This document shows, piece by piece, positions 1 to 6,482 of a DNA stretch of 9,696 nt (position 1 is the first letter of the stretch; every line of letters starts with the position of its first letter). The notes beneath the pieces were generated by a model that was not told the origin of the DNA, ran no database searches, and was given only the letters and a program-made list of their open reading frames with translations. The position numbers were made by a program, and so were the translations under genes. The DNA is taken from contig CANGGA010000029.1 in assembly GCA_947453285.1 (NCBI GenBank), positions 1-9,696 on the forward strand, in the 5' to 3' direction. Source of the DNA: Microbacteriaceae bacterium (GTDB lineage Bacteria > Actinomycetota > Actinomycetes > Actinomycetales > Microbacteriaceae).

Positions 1-165
1 GCAAAGAAGCCAGTAGCTAAGAAGGCTGTTGCAAAGAAGGCTGCACCTAAGAAGGCAACCGCTGCAAAGAAGCCAGTAGCTAAGAAGGCTGTTGCAAAGA
101 AGGCTGCACCTAAGAAGGCAACCGCTGCAAAGAAGCCAGTAGCTAAGAAGGCTGTTGCAAAGAAG
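1..165 (+). repeat. 63-bp tandem repeat, about 2.6 perfect copies
   Basis: Bases 1-63, 64-126 and 127-165 are copies of one 63-bp unit with no mismatch across 1-165. Each unit encodes 21 residues of Lys/Ala/Pro-rich tail. The third copy diverges at base 166. The length is a multiple of three, so gain or loss of a unit keeps the frame. Copies may continue upstream of the window. Confidence 0.95.
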
Positions 166-393
166 ACTGTTGCGCGCAAGCCAGCAGCTAAGAAGGCAGC
201 TCCTAAGAAGGCTGTAGCTAAGAAGGCAGCTCCTAAGAAGACTGCTGCAAAGAAGCCAGCTGCGAAGAAGGCTGTTGCAAAGAAGACTGTTGCGCGCAAG
301 CCAGCAGCCAAGAAGGCAGCACCAAAGAAGGCAGCTCCTAAGAAGACTGCTGCGCGCAAGCCAGCAGCTCGCAAGGTAGCAAAGAAGAAGTAA
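1..393 (+). CDS. Lys/Ala/Pro-rich C-terminal tail of a nucleoid-associated protein (HU/HupB-like or histone H1-like), 5' truncated
   Basis: This is the last 130 codons of a gene that begins before the window. It reads in frame 1 from base 1 to a TAA at 391-393. The tail is built from only six amino acids (A, K, P, V, T, R), mostly as AKK, APKK, PVAKK and TVARK blocks, and ends in VAKKK. Every lysine I read is AAG. Such tails bind DNA non-specifically and compact it. In actinobacteria they follow an HU fold (HupB) or occur in histone H1-like proteins, but the folded domain that would decide this lies outside the window. The DNA carries near-perfect tandem repeats. A strong terminator follows 17 bases after the stop. 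Alternative: a Lys-rich extension on another nucleic-acid-binding protein. The basic-tail call is secure; the family is inferred. Confidence 0.75.
   Translation, partial: AKKPVAKKAVAKKAAPKKATAAKKPVAKKAVAKKAAPKKATAAKKPVAKKAVAKKTVARKPAAKKAAPKKAVAKKAAPKKTAAKKPAAKKAVAKKTVARKPAAKKAAPKKAAPKKTAARKPAARKVAKKK
151..330 (+). repeat. Second direct repeat within the basic tail, copies 120 bp apart
   Basis: Bases 151-210 and 271-330 match at 57 of 60 positions. Both copies encode a block starting AVAKKTVARKPAAKKAAPKK. The spacing of 120 bp is again a multiple of three, so a recombination event between the copies would remove 40 codons without a frameshift. Confidence 0.85.
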
Positions 394-410
394 TTCTTTC
401 TCTTCACGAA

Positions 411-447
411 AGATCCCACCGATTCGTCGGTGGGATTTTTCTTTTTT
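411..447 (+). terminator. Rho-independent terminator after the basic-tail gene
   Basis: A perfect 10-bp stem (413-422 pairing with 427-436) is closed by a TTCG tetraloop (423-426) and followed by a T-rich tract interrupted by one C up to 447. It begins 17 bases after the TAA at 391-393 and faces the same way, so it most likely ends that transcript and isolates it from the MFS gene downstream. Confidence 0.92.
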
Positions 448-466
448 GTTAGTCTTAGCGAGATTT

Positions 467-474
467 AGAAGGAG
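467..474 (+). promoter_or_regulatory. Ribosome binding site that fixes the TTG start at 480
   Basis: AGAAGGAG at 467-474 lies 5 nt before TTG at 480. No ATG or GTG in this frame has a comparable site nearby, and the protein begins with a hydrophilic stretch and then the first membrane segment, as expected. A TANNNT hexamer (TAGTCT, 450-455) just after the terminator could be the -10 element, but no clear -35 is visible. Confidence 0.8.
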
Positions 475-479
475 CTAGG

Positions 480-1733
480 TTGACCGATTCGACGCGAGTG
501 AAACTCGAGCCGCTTGGCGCTACCTTCAACAAGCTCTGGTCTGCCACACTCGCCAGCCACCTGGCCGATGGCCTATTCAAGACCGCAGTGCCTCTGCTTG
601 CGGCAACGCTGACCCGAGACCCGGTGATCATCGCGGCCCTTTCGGCCATAGTGATGCTGCCTTGGCTGCTTTTCGCCATTCCGATTGGCTCGCTGGTAGA
701 CCGAGTCGACCGCCGCAAGGCCATGGCCTTAGCCAACTCGATCAGGTTTATCGCAAGCGCCGTCTTGACCCTTGCCATCGTCTCCGGCGTCGTGAACATT
801 CCGATTCTCTACATCATCGCTTTTGTGATTGGCGCAGCCGATGTGCTCTATGACACCACCGCCCAGGCGCTTTTGCCGCAAATGCTGAAGCCCGAACTTC
901 TCGAAAGAGGCAACTCGCGGTTGCAGATCGGCGCAACCATGGTTGGCGAGATGGTTGGTTCGCCGATGAGCGGCATCCTGTATGTGATTGCAATTGGCCT
1001 GCCATTTATTTCTGGCACGCTCGGCGTGCTCTTGGCCGCGGTTTTGGTTGCGGTCATCCCAGGTTCTTATAAGCGCGTCATGAACCTCACACATGACGGA
1101 AGCGAGCCGGTGAAAACCAGTTTGATGGCCGACATGAAGTTTGGCATTCGCTACCTCTATGAAGACAAGAACCTCTTGAAGCTGGTTCTATTCACCACCA
1201 CCGTCGGTTTCTGGTTTTCGGCGACCGGGTCGACCATGGTGCTCTTTATGTTGCACGACCTAAAGGTTCCTGTTTCGGCATTCGGCTTCGTTCTGCTTGC
1301 CTCTGCAGTAGGAAACATAATCGGCGGCTTCGTGGCGCCAAAACTTTCTGGCCGCTTCGGTCGCATGAACACAATGGCGGTTGCGATTTTTCTTTCGGGT
1401 TTCGTAATGGCAATCGGCGGCTTCTCGCCGAACGTGTGGGTGTGGATTGCGCTTGCCATTGTTGGTGGAGTCGCAATGGCGCAGTGGAACATCTTGTTGA
1501 TGTCGACTTATCACCAGATAATTCCGAACGAATTATTTGGTCGCATTCACGGAACTCGCAGAACACTGGTTTGGGGTCTAATGCCGGTTGGTTCGATGGT
1601 CGGCGGTCTGCTAGCCAAGATTGATTTGCGCGCGCCAATGATTATCGGCGGCGGTTTGGCCGCCTTGATTTCACTTTTCGGAATTCCGTTTGTGCGCAGC
1701 CTTAGCAAACTGGTTGAGACCGAAAAGGCATAA
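480..1733 (+). CDS. MFS transporter, MFS_3 / EntS-like exporter type
   Basis: A 417-residue integral membrane protein of the major facilitator superfamily, probably a proton-driven efflux carrier in the cytoplasmic membrane. The substrate cannot be read from the sequence. It shows about a dozen hydrophobic segments. A motif A loop, GSLVDRVDRRKAM, sits at residues 70-82 between segments 2 and 3, with the Asp and basic residues intact. A second loop, GRFGRMN, lies near 291-297 at the equivalent place in the second half. A hydrophilic central loop (about 198-232) divides the two six-helix halves. The general look (LASHLADGLFKTAVPLL near the start, ELFGRIHGTRRTLVWG at 351-366) fits the MFS_3 group that includes the enterobactin exporter EntS. 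The start is TTG with a strong Shine-Dalgarno. The gene stands alone between a terminator and a convergent operon whose last stop codon abuts its own. Family is confident; role is not. Confidence 0.88.
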   Translation: MTDSTRVKLEPLGATFNKLWSATLASHLADGLFKTAVPLLAATLTRDPVIIAALSAIVMLPWLLFAIPIGSLVDRVDRRKAMALANSIRFIASAVLTLAIVSGVVNIPILYIIAFVIGAADVLYDTTAQALLPQMLKPELLERGNSRLQIGATMVGEMVGSPMSGILYVIAIGLPFISGTLGVLLAAVLVAVIPGSYKRVMNLTHDGSEPVKTSLMADMKFGIRYLYEDKNLLKLVLFTTTVGFWFSATGSTMVLFMLHDLKVPVSAFGFVLLASAVGNIIGGFVAPKLSGRFGRMNTMAVAIFLSGFVMAIGGFSPNVWVWIALAIVGGVAMAQWNILLMSTYHQIIPNELFGRIHGTRRTLVWGLMPVGSMVGGLLAKIDLRAPMIIGGGLAALISLFGIPFVRSLSKLVETEKA

Positions 1734-2630
1734 TTAGTTTTTAGCGACAACCCATTCGGCTGCCGACTTGAGAGTTGGGTGTTTGAAGGTGAATCCGCTG
1801 TCGAGCAACTTTTGTGCAGACATCTTTTGTGAGCAAAGCAGAAGCTCATCAGCGCCTTCACCAAATGCCAATCGCAAAGCAAAAGCCGGCACTGGAATTA
1901 CTGTTGGTCGCCCCATGGCCTTGCCAAGTGCAGCAATCAGTTGAGCACAGGTGGCTGGTTCTGGAGCGGTGATGTTGAAGGCACCTTTGGCACTCTTGTG
2001 ATCAATCAAGTGGATGATCGCCGCCGCCTCGTCTTGCAGGCTGATGAACGCCCACCACTGCTTGCCATTGCCGAGCGGCCCGGCGACGCCAAGCTTGAGC
2101 AGTGGCATCAAGCGGCCTAGAGCGCCCTTTTGGCGCGACATAACCATGGTGGTGCGAGCGAGAACAACACGAACAGTCTTTGGTGCTTGCAGGGCCGCCT
2201 GTTCCCACGCGAAGGCGAGGTCAGACAAGAAGCCGGTGCCCTTTGGTGCTTCTTCGGTCAAGACCTTGTCACCGGTGTCTCCGTAGATTCCGCTTGCGCT
2301 GCCAGAAACGAAAACCTTCGGCGGTTTCTTTGTGTTCTTCATTGCCTCGACAAGCAATTCGGTCGCACGAACGCGTGACCAGATGAGTTCATCCTTGTAT
2401 TTTTTGGTCCACGGCAGTTTGCCGGTGGTTGCCCCGGCTAGGTTAACTACGGCGTCGACTCCGTCGAGAGTGCCTTGCTGCAGATAACCGCGATCTGGCT
2501 GCCACTCGCGTTCAGAATCGTTGCGAGGTTCGCGACGAACCATGGTGACGACCTCGTCGCCGCGTGACTTAAGTTGGCGAATAACTTCGGTGCCGATGAG
2601 TCCGGTTGCTCCGGTGACTAATACGCGCAT
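1734..2630 (-). CDS. TIGR01777-family epimerase-like NAD(P)-binding protein (SDR, YfcH/SDR39U1 type)
   Basis: A 298-residue atypical extended short-chain dehydrogenase/reductase, presumably cytosolic. The N-terminus carries the Rossmann glycine motif GATGLIG at residues 7-13, and VNLAGA at 62-67 is the usual strand-4 signature. The classical YxxxK catalytic pair is not seen: the region around 109-121 reads SGSASGIYGDTGD, which is characteristic of this family. The last 50 residues (about 248-295: PAFALRLAFGEGADELL, then GFTFKHPTLKSAAEW) match the DUF1731 C-terminal domain. Length is normal for the family. The ATG start sits right at the Rossmann strand, behind a weak GAG-type ribosome site. 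It is the last gene of the five-gene minus-strand cluster, 7 nt after the aldo/keto reductase, and its TAA (1736-1734) directly abuts the convergent MFS stop. The physiological reaction of bacterial members is not established. Confidence 0.93.
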   Translation of the reverse strand: MRVLVTGATGLIGTEVIRQLKSRGDEVVTMVRREPRNDSEREWQPDRGYLQQGTLDGVDAVVNLAGATTGKLPWTKKYKDELIWSRVRATELLVEAMKNTKKPPKVFVSGSASGIYGDTGDKVLTEEAPKGTGFLSDLAFAWEQAALQAPKTVRVVLARTTMVMSRQKGALGRLMPLLKLGVAGPLGNGKQWWAFISLQDEAAAIIHLIDHKSAKGAFNITAPEPATCAQLIAALGKAMGRPTVIPVPAFALRLAFGEGADELLLCSQKMSAQKLLDSGFTFKHPTLKSAAEWVVAKN

Positions 2631-2637
2631 TTCAATC

Positions 2638-3462
2638 TCAATTCATGTCGTCTGGATTGGTGGCAATTCTGGTTTCGGTGTTGAGTGTTGCGATTAGCCC
2701 CATTTGGTGCTCGGTCAATTCGAAATCGAACACGTTGAAGTTTTCGGCAAGTCGATGTGGGTTCGAAGATTTCGGAATTACAAGATTGCCGAGCTGCAAA
2801 TGCCACCGGATGATCACCTGGGCAACGCTTCGACCCACAGACTCTGCAATTTCGACGAGCAGCGGGTGAGTCATGAACCGAGCACGACCGAGCGGAGCCC
2901 ACGCCTCGGTGTGTATGCCGTGTTGTTTGTTGAAATGGCGCAGCGAAGTCTGTGCGAGTTGTGGGTGCAACTCGACCTGGTCGATCGCCGGAACAACATT
3001 TGCCGAGGCAATAAGTTTTTCGAGGTGGTTGGCGTGAAAATTCGAGACCCCGATGCCTCGCACCAATCCGGTCTCCAGCGCTTCTTCGAATGCACGCCAG
3101 GTCTCGACATATTTGTCTTGCTTCGGGCAAGGCCAGTGAATCAGCATCATGTCGACATAACCGATGTTGAGGCGGTCGACCGATTCTTGAATTGCCTCTT
3201 TGGCCTCGTGGTATCCGTGTCGATCGTTCCAAATCTTTGAGGTCACGAAAATCTCTTCGCGTGCCAAGCCACTCTTTCGAATGGCAGCGCCGACCTCGGC
3301 TTCGTTGTCATAGAGAGCAGCGGTGTCGATGCGGCGATAGCCGATGTCGAGTGCGCCCTGCACGAGTTGCACCGCGATGTCTTGGTTGACCTTATAAACG
3401 CCAAGGCCGAGCTGCGGCATCTGCTGCCCAGAATTCAGCGTGACGAGCGGTGAGCCGGCCAT
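2638..3462 (-). CDS. Aldo/keto reductase, 2,5-diketo-D-gluconate reductase-like (AKR)
   Basis: A 274-residue NADPH-dependent carbonyl reductase of the aldo/keto reductase superfamily, soluble TIM barrel. The catalytic tetrad is complete: Asp46 and Tyr51 in RIDTAALYDNE, Lys76 in VTSKIWND, His109 in LIHWP. GVSNF (138-142), QVELHP (162-167), EAWAPLGR (186-193) and the cofactor-phosphate stretch IPKSSNPHR (229-237) are also present. The pattern and length resemble the DkgA/DkgB group, which reduces small aldehydes, methylglyoxal and keto sugars; the actual substrate is unknown. I chose ATG at 3462 rather than the in-frame ATG at 3495. It overlaps the YciI stop by one base (TAATG) and has GGAGAG 4 nt upstream, whereas the longer start would add 11 residues with no family similarity and overlap YciI by 34 nt. 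It is the fourth gene of the pmt cluster. Confidence 0.93.
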   Translation of the reverse strand: MAGSPLVTLNSGQQMPQLGLGVYKVNQDIAVQLVQGALDIGYRRIDTAALYDNEAEVGAAIRKSGLAREEIFVTSKIWNDRHGYHEAKEAIQESVDRLNIGYVDMMLIHWPCPKQDKYVETWRAFEEALETGLVRGIGVSNFHANHLEKLIASANVVPAIDQVELHPQLAQTSLRHFNKQHGIHTEAWAPLGRARFMTHPLLVEIAESVGRSVAQVIIRWHLQLGNLVIPKSSNPHRLAENFNVFDFELTEHQMGLIATLNTETRIATNPDDMN

Positions 3463-3472
3463 TAGACTCTCC
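3462..3472 (-). promoter_or_regulatory. Coupled stop/start TAATG with ribosome binding site for the aldo/keto reductase
   Basis: On the minus strand GGAGAG (3472-3467) is followed by four bases and the ATG at 3462-3460. The last A of the YciI stop codon TAA (3464-3462) is the A of this ATG. This is a typical translational-coupling junction and decides the start of the reductase. Confidence 0.85.
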
Positions 3473-3743
3473 ACGGGCCGAAGATCGGGTTCCACTCGGT
3501 GATGGTGCGCTCGCCGATATAGCCGGCGATGTCGAATGGGTCTTGGTCGAGCAACTTGGCCAACGCCTCAACCGACTCGGCACGCCAGATCAGCAGTGCT
3601 GTCGGGTTATTGACCATAGGGCCGCTGGCAAGCAGTGACCCTTCGGCAAGCCGCTCGGTGAGCCAGGCGCGGTGTGAGGGTCGAACCAGGTTCAAATCGT
3701 CAGGCTCGGCGCTGTATAGATAGGTAACAGCGAAAACGGCCAT
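3462..3743 (-). CDS. YciI-family protein
   Basis: A 93-residue single-domain protein of the YCII-related family, a small ferredoxin-like alpha/beta fold that usually dimerises. The family signature is clear: His24 in RPSHRAWL, AEGSLLASGPM at 33-43, the conserved DPF (68-70), and EWNPIFG at 83-89 near the C-terminus. Family members have been proposed as small enzymes using the conserved His, but no activity is settled for this type, so no reaction is assigned. Translation starts at ATG 3743 behind a good site, GAGGAG (3754-3749), which forms the final two Glu codons of the MFS gene upstream. The spacing to that gene is 2 nt, and the stop overlaps the start of the aldo/keto reductase by one base. 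Co-translation with both neighbours is therefore likely. Confidence 0.9.
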   Translation of the reverse strand: MAVFAVTYLYSAEPDDLNLVRPSHRAWLTERLAEGSLLASGPMVNNPTALLIWRAESVEALAKLLDQDPFDIAGYIGERTITEWNPIFGPWRV

Positions 3744-3745
3744 GA

Positions 3746-4942
3746 CTACTCCTCGATTATTGGCAGGCTCTGGGTGTCAGTCGGCTGCTTGCCCAGATCT
3801 GGGGTAATACCAAGCGACATCACCGCTACCAGTGTCGCACCCAAACCGAAGACGATGGCGATTAACAAGGATGCCGTCGGCGAAACGGTGTCGATTGCGA
3901 TGCCGGCCAGTGCGGCGCCTGCCGAATAGCCCATGAGTTGACCGGTGCCGACCCAACCGTATGCCTCTGGTGCATCTGCGGTTTTCACCGTGACGCCGAT
4001 GATTGCGCCCAGGGTGCCAAGCACTGGAGCGATGCCCAGGCCGGCGATAAACCACGCGACAGACATCCAGATCGGGTCGGTTGGGTTAATGAAAACCAAG
4101 AGGTAGCCGAGGCAGATCAAAGACAAGAATCGGGTTAGTGCCCACTTGCCCTTATTGCGATTGCCAAGAAGCAGGCCGCCAATTATCGAACCAACCGAGA
4201 AGAGCGCGATCACCGGGCCGGCCACGTTTTTGCCAAGAACGGCAACCGTTCCAACCTCGACTCCGCTGAAACTGCCAATTAGCAGCAGGCCAAGAATTAG
4301 GTTCGCGAAGACAACCTTGTTCTTCAGCACGCCACCAATCTTGCGATTCGATTTTGGAATTTTGATATTCGCAACTTCTTTGTTAGCCACGAACAACCAA
4401 GCGCCAACAATTTGAAGCGCGCCCATCAGAATCACCGGCATCGCAGTGTTAATTTGAGCGGCGAGAACCGTGGCAAGCACAGGGCCGATTACCCAGATGA
4501 GTTCTTGCGATGTTGCGTCGAGTGCATAAACCGACGAGAGCAGTTTCTTTTTTACAAGCGTCGGATAAACCGTGCGAGCCGCCGACTGAATCGGTGGCGA
4601 AGTCAGGCCAACGCTCGCAGACAATGCAATGGTGATCAGCGGGTTGATGGTGATGAATGCGATGCCAAAAATTGCGATGGCGCTCAGAATCGAGAAAGGC
4701 AAAACCACTTTGCGAACACCAACCACACCCATGCGTCGACCGAGCAACGGTCCGCTGATTGCCGCACCAATGGTTTCGGCACCGAGTGCAAAACCGGCAA
4801 TCGCATATGAGTTATAGACGTGCTGAATGTGCATGACGAGGCCTAGGCTCATCATGCCAAACGGAAAACGCGCAAGCAGCTGCGTGGTCACCACACGGAT
4901 GAAGCCTGGTGACTTGAAAAGTTCGCGGTAGTTGTTTGCCAT
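3746..4942 (-). CDS. MFS transporter (second, pmt-linked)
   Basis: A 398-residue polytopic membrane protein of the major facilitator superfamily with about twelve hydrophobic segments and a central hydrophilic loop rich in Lys/Asn around residues 188-207. The N-terminal region (LLARFPFGMMSLGLV, 22-36) resembles actinobacterial MFS drug-exporter-like proteins. The motif A loop is degenerate: GPLLGRRMGVVGVRK at 64-78 has Gly and Val where the usual Asp-Arg of GxxxDRxGRR would be. Substrate and direction of transport are unknown. The ATG at 4942 follows the pmt stop codon with no gap (TAA then ATG), so it depends on readthrough or reinitiation by ribosomes from pmt; only a weak GGA lies upstream. 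Its last codons carry the ribosome site for YciI. It is not close in sequence to the MFS at 480-1733. Confidence 0.88.
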   Translation of the reverse strand: MANNYRELFKSPGFIRVVTTQLLARFPFGMMSLGLVMHIQHVYNSYAIAGFALGAETIGAAISGPLLGRRMGVVGVRKVVLPFSILSAIAIFGIAFITINPLITIALSASVGLTSPPIQSAARTVYPTLVKKKLLSSVYALDATSQELIWVIGPVLATVLAAQINTAMPVILMGALQIVGAWLFVANKEVANIKIPKSNRKIGGVLKNKVVFANLILGLLLIGSFSGVEVGTVAVLGKNVAGPVIALFSVGSIIGGLLLGNRNKGKWALTRFLSLICLGYLLVFINPTDPIWMSVAWFIAGLGIAPVLGTLGAIIGVTVKTADAPEAYGWVGTGQLMGYSAGAALAGIAIDTVSPTASLLIAIVFGLGATLVAVMSLGITPDLGKQPTDTQSLPIIEE

Positions 4943-6412
4943 TTAGATCCAACTCGGAATCCACATGTGCAAATACCAGAACCAGTATGGGGTCCAGGTG
5001 CCGAACCAGATTGGCAAGAAGAACAAGCTGAAGGCCATGCAGATAAAGGCATAGAAGGCATAGACCTTGAGCAGTCCGGCGCGGCGTTCTGGCCCGGCCT
5101 GCCGCCAAAGCGCGGCCATGGCATAGACAAGGGCGAGCACCACGAAAGGTTCAAAGGCAATCACGTAGAACTGAAAGACGGTGCGCTGAAGGTAGAGCAT
5201 CCATGGCAGGTAACCGGCGGCAACTCCGAGCAAAATAGCGCTCGCGGTTTTGTCGCGATTGCGAATCGCCAACCAAATCAAGAGTGCAATCGCTGCAATC
5301 GCCGCCCACCAAATAAACGGATTGCCGAGTGCAGTGATTGCGCTCGAACAGCCACCGGCCGCAAGGCATCCGTGATCGCCAGCAGAGCGACCCTCATAGA
5401 AGAAAGAAGTTGGGCGACCCAAGAACAACCAGGTCAGTGGATTGCTCGCGTAAGAGTGTGGCGAACGCAGGTTGATGTGAAAGTTGTATGCGTCGACGTG
5501 ATAGTGCCAGAGCGATTGAAGCGGAATCGGCACCCATGAGAGCAAGCCGGTCCAGCGATTGGCAACATCGTCGGCAAAGTTTCTGTCGTAACCGCCGGTT
5601 GTGGTTAGCCAGCCAGTCCAGCTGGCGATGTAAACAATGAGAGCGCTCGGAACCAAAATTACAAATTTGGTCGCGGCAGATTTAATCAGCTGCAAAATAC
5701 TCGTGTCGCGCTTTGCAAGCAACTCGGCGAGCACAACATAGACGCCGAAGAACGCCAAGAAATATGCGCCGTTCCACTTAACCGCGGTGGCGGCACCAAG
5801 AGTTATTCCGGTTGCAAGCAACCAAGGTCTGCGCCAGAGATTGCCAAAAGATCTTTCGCGATCTAGCAGTAAGAACCAGAAGGCGAGCAACACGACGAAC
5901 ATCAAGATTCCATCGAGTAGCGCGGTGCGCGCCATGACAATGGCAACGCCATCGATTGCGAAGAACAACCCCGCGAGCGCGGCCCACACGGTTGACCTGA
6001 AGAGTTTGCGGGCAACCAGCATGATCAGCAGCACGGCGGCTGTTCCGAGCAGGGCAACGCTGAAGCGCCAACCGAAAGAGTTGCCTTGGCCAAAGAGTGA
6101 CATACCAACGCCGATGATCCACTTGCCGAGCGGCGGGTGCACCACGAACGAGCCGGTGTCTGAAAAGTTCGGCACCTTGCCTGCGGCAAGCAGGTCGTCT
6201 GAACCGGCTGGCCAGTCGTGCTCGAAACCGGTGGCCGTGAGGCTGAGCGAATCTTTGACGTAATAGGTCTCGTCGAAGACCAGCTTGTTTGGGTAGCCCA
6301 GGTTGTAGAAACGCAGAATGGCCGCGAAAGCCACAATCGCCCAGATAGACCAACGGTCGAACAACGCCCGCAGGCGAGGTTCGTAGACGAATTTGGTTAG
6401 TTGGGCGAGCAC
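4943..6412 (-). CDS. pmt: Polyprenyl-phosphate-mannose--protein O-mannosyltransferase
   Basis: A 489-residue GT39-family glycosyltransferase of the cytoplasmic membrane. It moves mannose from polyprenyl-phosphate-mannose to Ser/Thr of proteins as they are exported (known for the Mycobacterium and Corynebacterium enzymes). The first extracytoplasmic loop holds the catalytic acidic pair Asp47-Glu48 in FDETYYVKD, then HPPLGK at 92-97. About ten hydrophobic segments follow. ARTALLDG (161-168) and AVKWNG (210-215) are conserved PMT stretches. The C-terminal PMT_4TMC-type region (from about 285) includes LWHYH (301-305), two cysteines at 349 and 355 that could pair, and YLPWMLYLQRTVFQFY (401-416). 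The start is GTG at 6412; the codon before it is an in-frame TAG, so no longer start is possible. No Shine-Dalgarno is present, and a -10 element at the leaderless position is. It heads the minus-strand cluster and lies back to back with rsmI, as in Mycobacterium. Confidence 0.96.
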   Translation of the reverse strand: MLAQLTKFVYEPRLRALFDRWSIWAIVAFAAILRFYNLGYPNKLVFDETYYVKDSLSLTATGFEHDWPAGSDDLLAAGKVPNFSDTGSFVVHPPLGKWIIGVGMSLFGQGNSFGWRFSVALLGTAAVLLIMLVARKLFRSTVWAALAGLFFAIDGVAIVMARTALLDGILMFVVLLAFWFLLLDRERSFGNLWRRPWLLATGITLGAATAVKWNGAYFLAFFGVYVVLAELLAKRDTSILQLIKSAATKFVILVPSALIVYIASWTGWLTTTGGYDRNFADDVANRWTGLLSWVPIPLQSLWHYHVDAYNFHINLRSPHSYASNPLTWLFLGRPTSFFYEGRSAGDHGCLAAGGCSSAITALGNPFIWWAAIAAIALLIWLAIRNRDKTASAILLGVAAGYLPWMLYLQRTVFQFYVIAFEPFVVLALVYAMAALWRQAGPERRAGLLKVYAFYAFICMAFSLFFLPIWFGTWTPYWFWYLHMWIPSWI

Positions 6413-6424
6413 CTACCAATGCTA
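6412..6424 (-). promoter_or_regulatory. Leaderless promoter of pmt (-10 TAGCAT)
   Basis: On the minus strand TAGCAT (6424-6419) occupies -12 to -7 relative to the G of the GTG start at 6412. This matches the TANNNT actinobacterial -10 spaced so that transcription begins at the start codon. No Shine-Dalgarno precedes the GTG, and no clear -35 is seen. Confidence 0.6.
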
Positions 6425-6469
6425 ATCTGCGGGGGCTAACTGTCGGCCAAGGGGTCAAAGGGCGGCTGG

Positions 6470-6482
6470 TAGTTTTGGCCTG
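6470..6482 (+). promoter_or_regulatory. Leaderless promoter of rsmI (-10 TAGTTT)
   Basis: TAGTTT (6470-6475) lies at -12 to -7 from the GTG at 6482, and there is no Shine-Dalgarno in the 25 bases before it. The arrangement mirrors the pmt promoter on the other strand; 45 bp separate the two hexamers, so their upstream elements must overlap. No obvious -35 hexamer is visible. Confidence 0.55.

Larger units (their letters stand above)
1734..6412 (-). other. Five-gene operon: pmt - MFS - yciI-like - AKR - TIGR01777
   Basis: Five minus-strand genes are separated by 0, 2, -1 and 7 nt, with no room for internal terminators. Two junctions put the ribosome site or start codon of one gene inside the end of the previous one. 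The only gap large enough for a promoter is upstream of pmt (6413-6481). No terminator hairpin is visible after the last stop at 1734. Co-transcription is inferred from spacing. Confidence 0.85.

Noticed and set aside
1..330. CRISPR-like array, considered because of the regular repeats
   Set aside because: The repeats are contiguous without unique spacers, keep an open reading frame throughout, and encode a Lys/Ala/Pro tail.
2618..3232. A 204-codon open frame on the minus strand spanning the AKR and its junction with the epimerase-like gene
   Set aside because: It is a shifted reading of the aldo/keto reductase, low in hydrophobic order and Arg/Cys-rich. The reductase frame has the full catalytic tetrad.
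3463..3495. Longer start for the aldo/keto reductase at 3495
   Set aside because: It would add 11 residues that look unlike the family and overlap YciI by 34 nt. The ATG at 3462 has a proper ribosome site and a TAATG coupling junction.
4967..5539. A 190-codon open frame on the plus strand opposite pmt
   Set aside because: Antisense shadow of the membrane protein's codons; no ribosome site, no recognisable motif.
6445..6480. Inverted repeat GGCCAA (6445-6450) / TTGGCC (6475-6480) in the divergent gap, considered as an operator
   Set aside because: Only 6 bp per arm with a 24-bp spacer and no extension. This is easily expected by chance, so I do not call it a binding site without conservation data.
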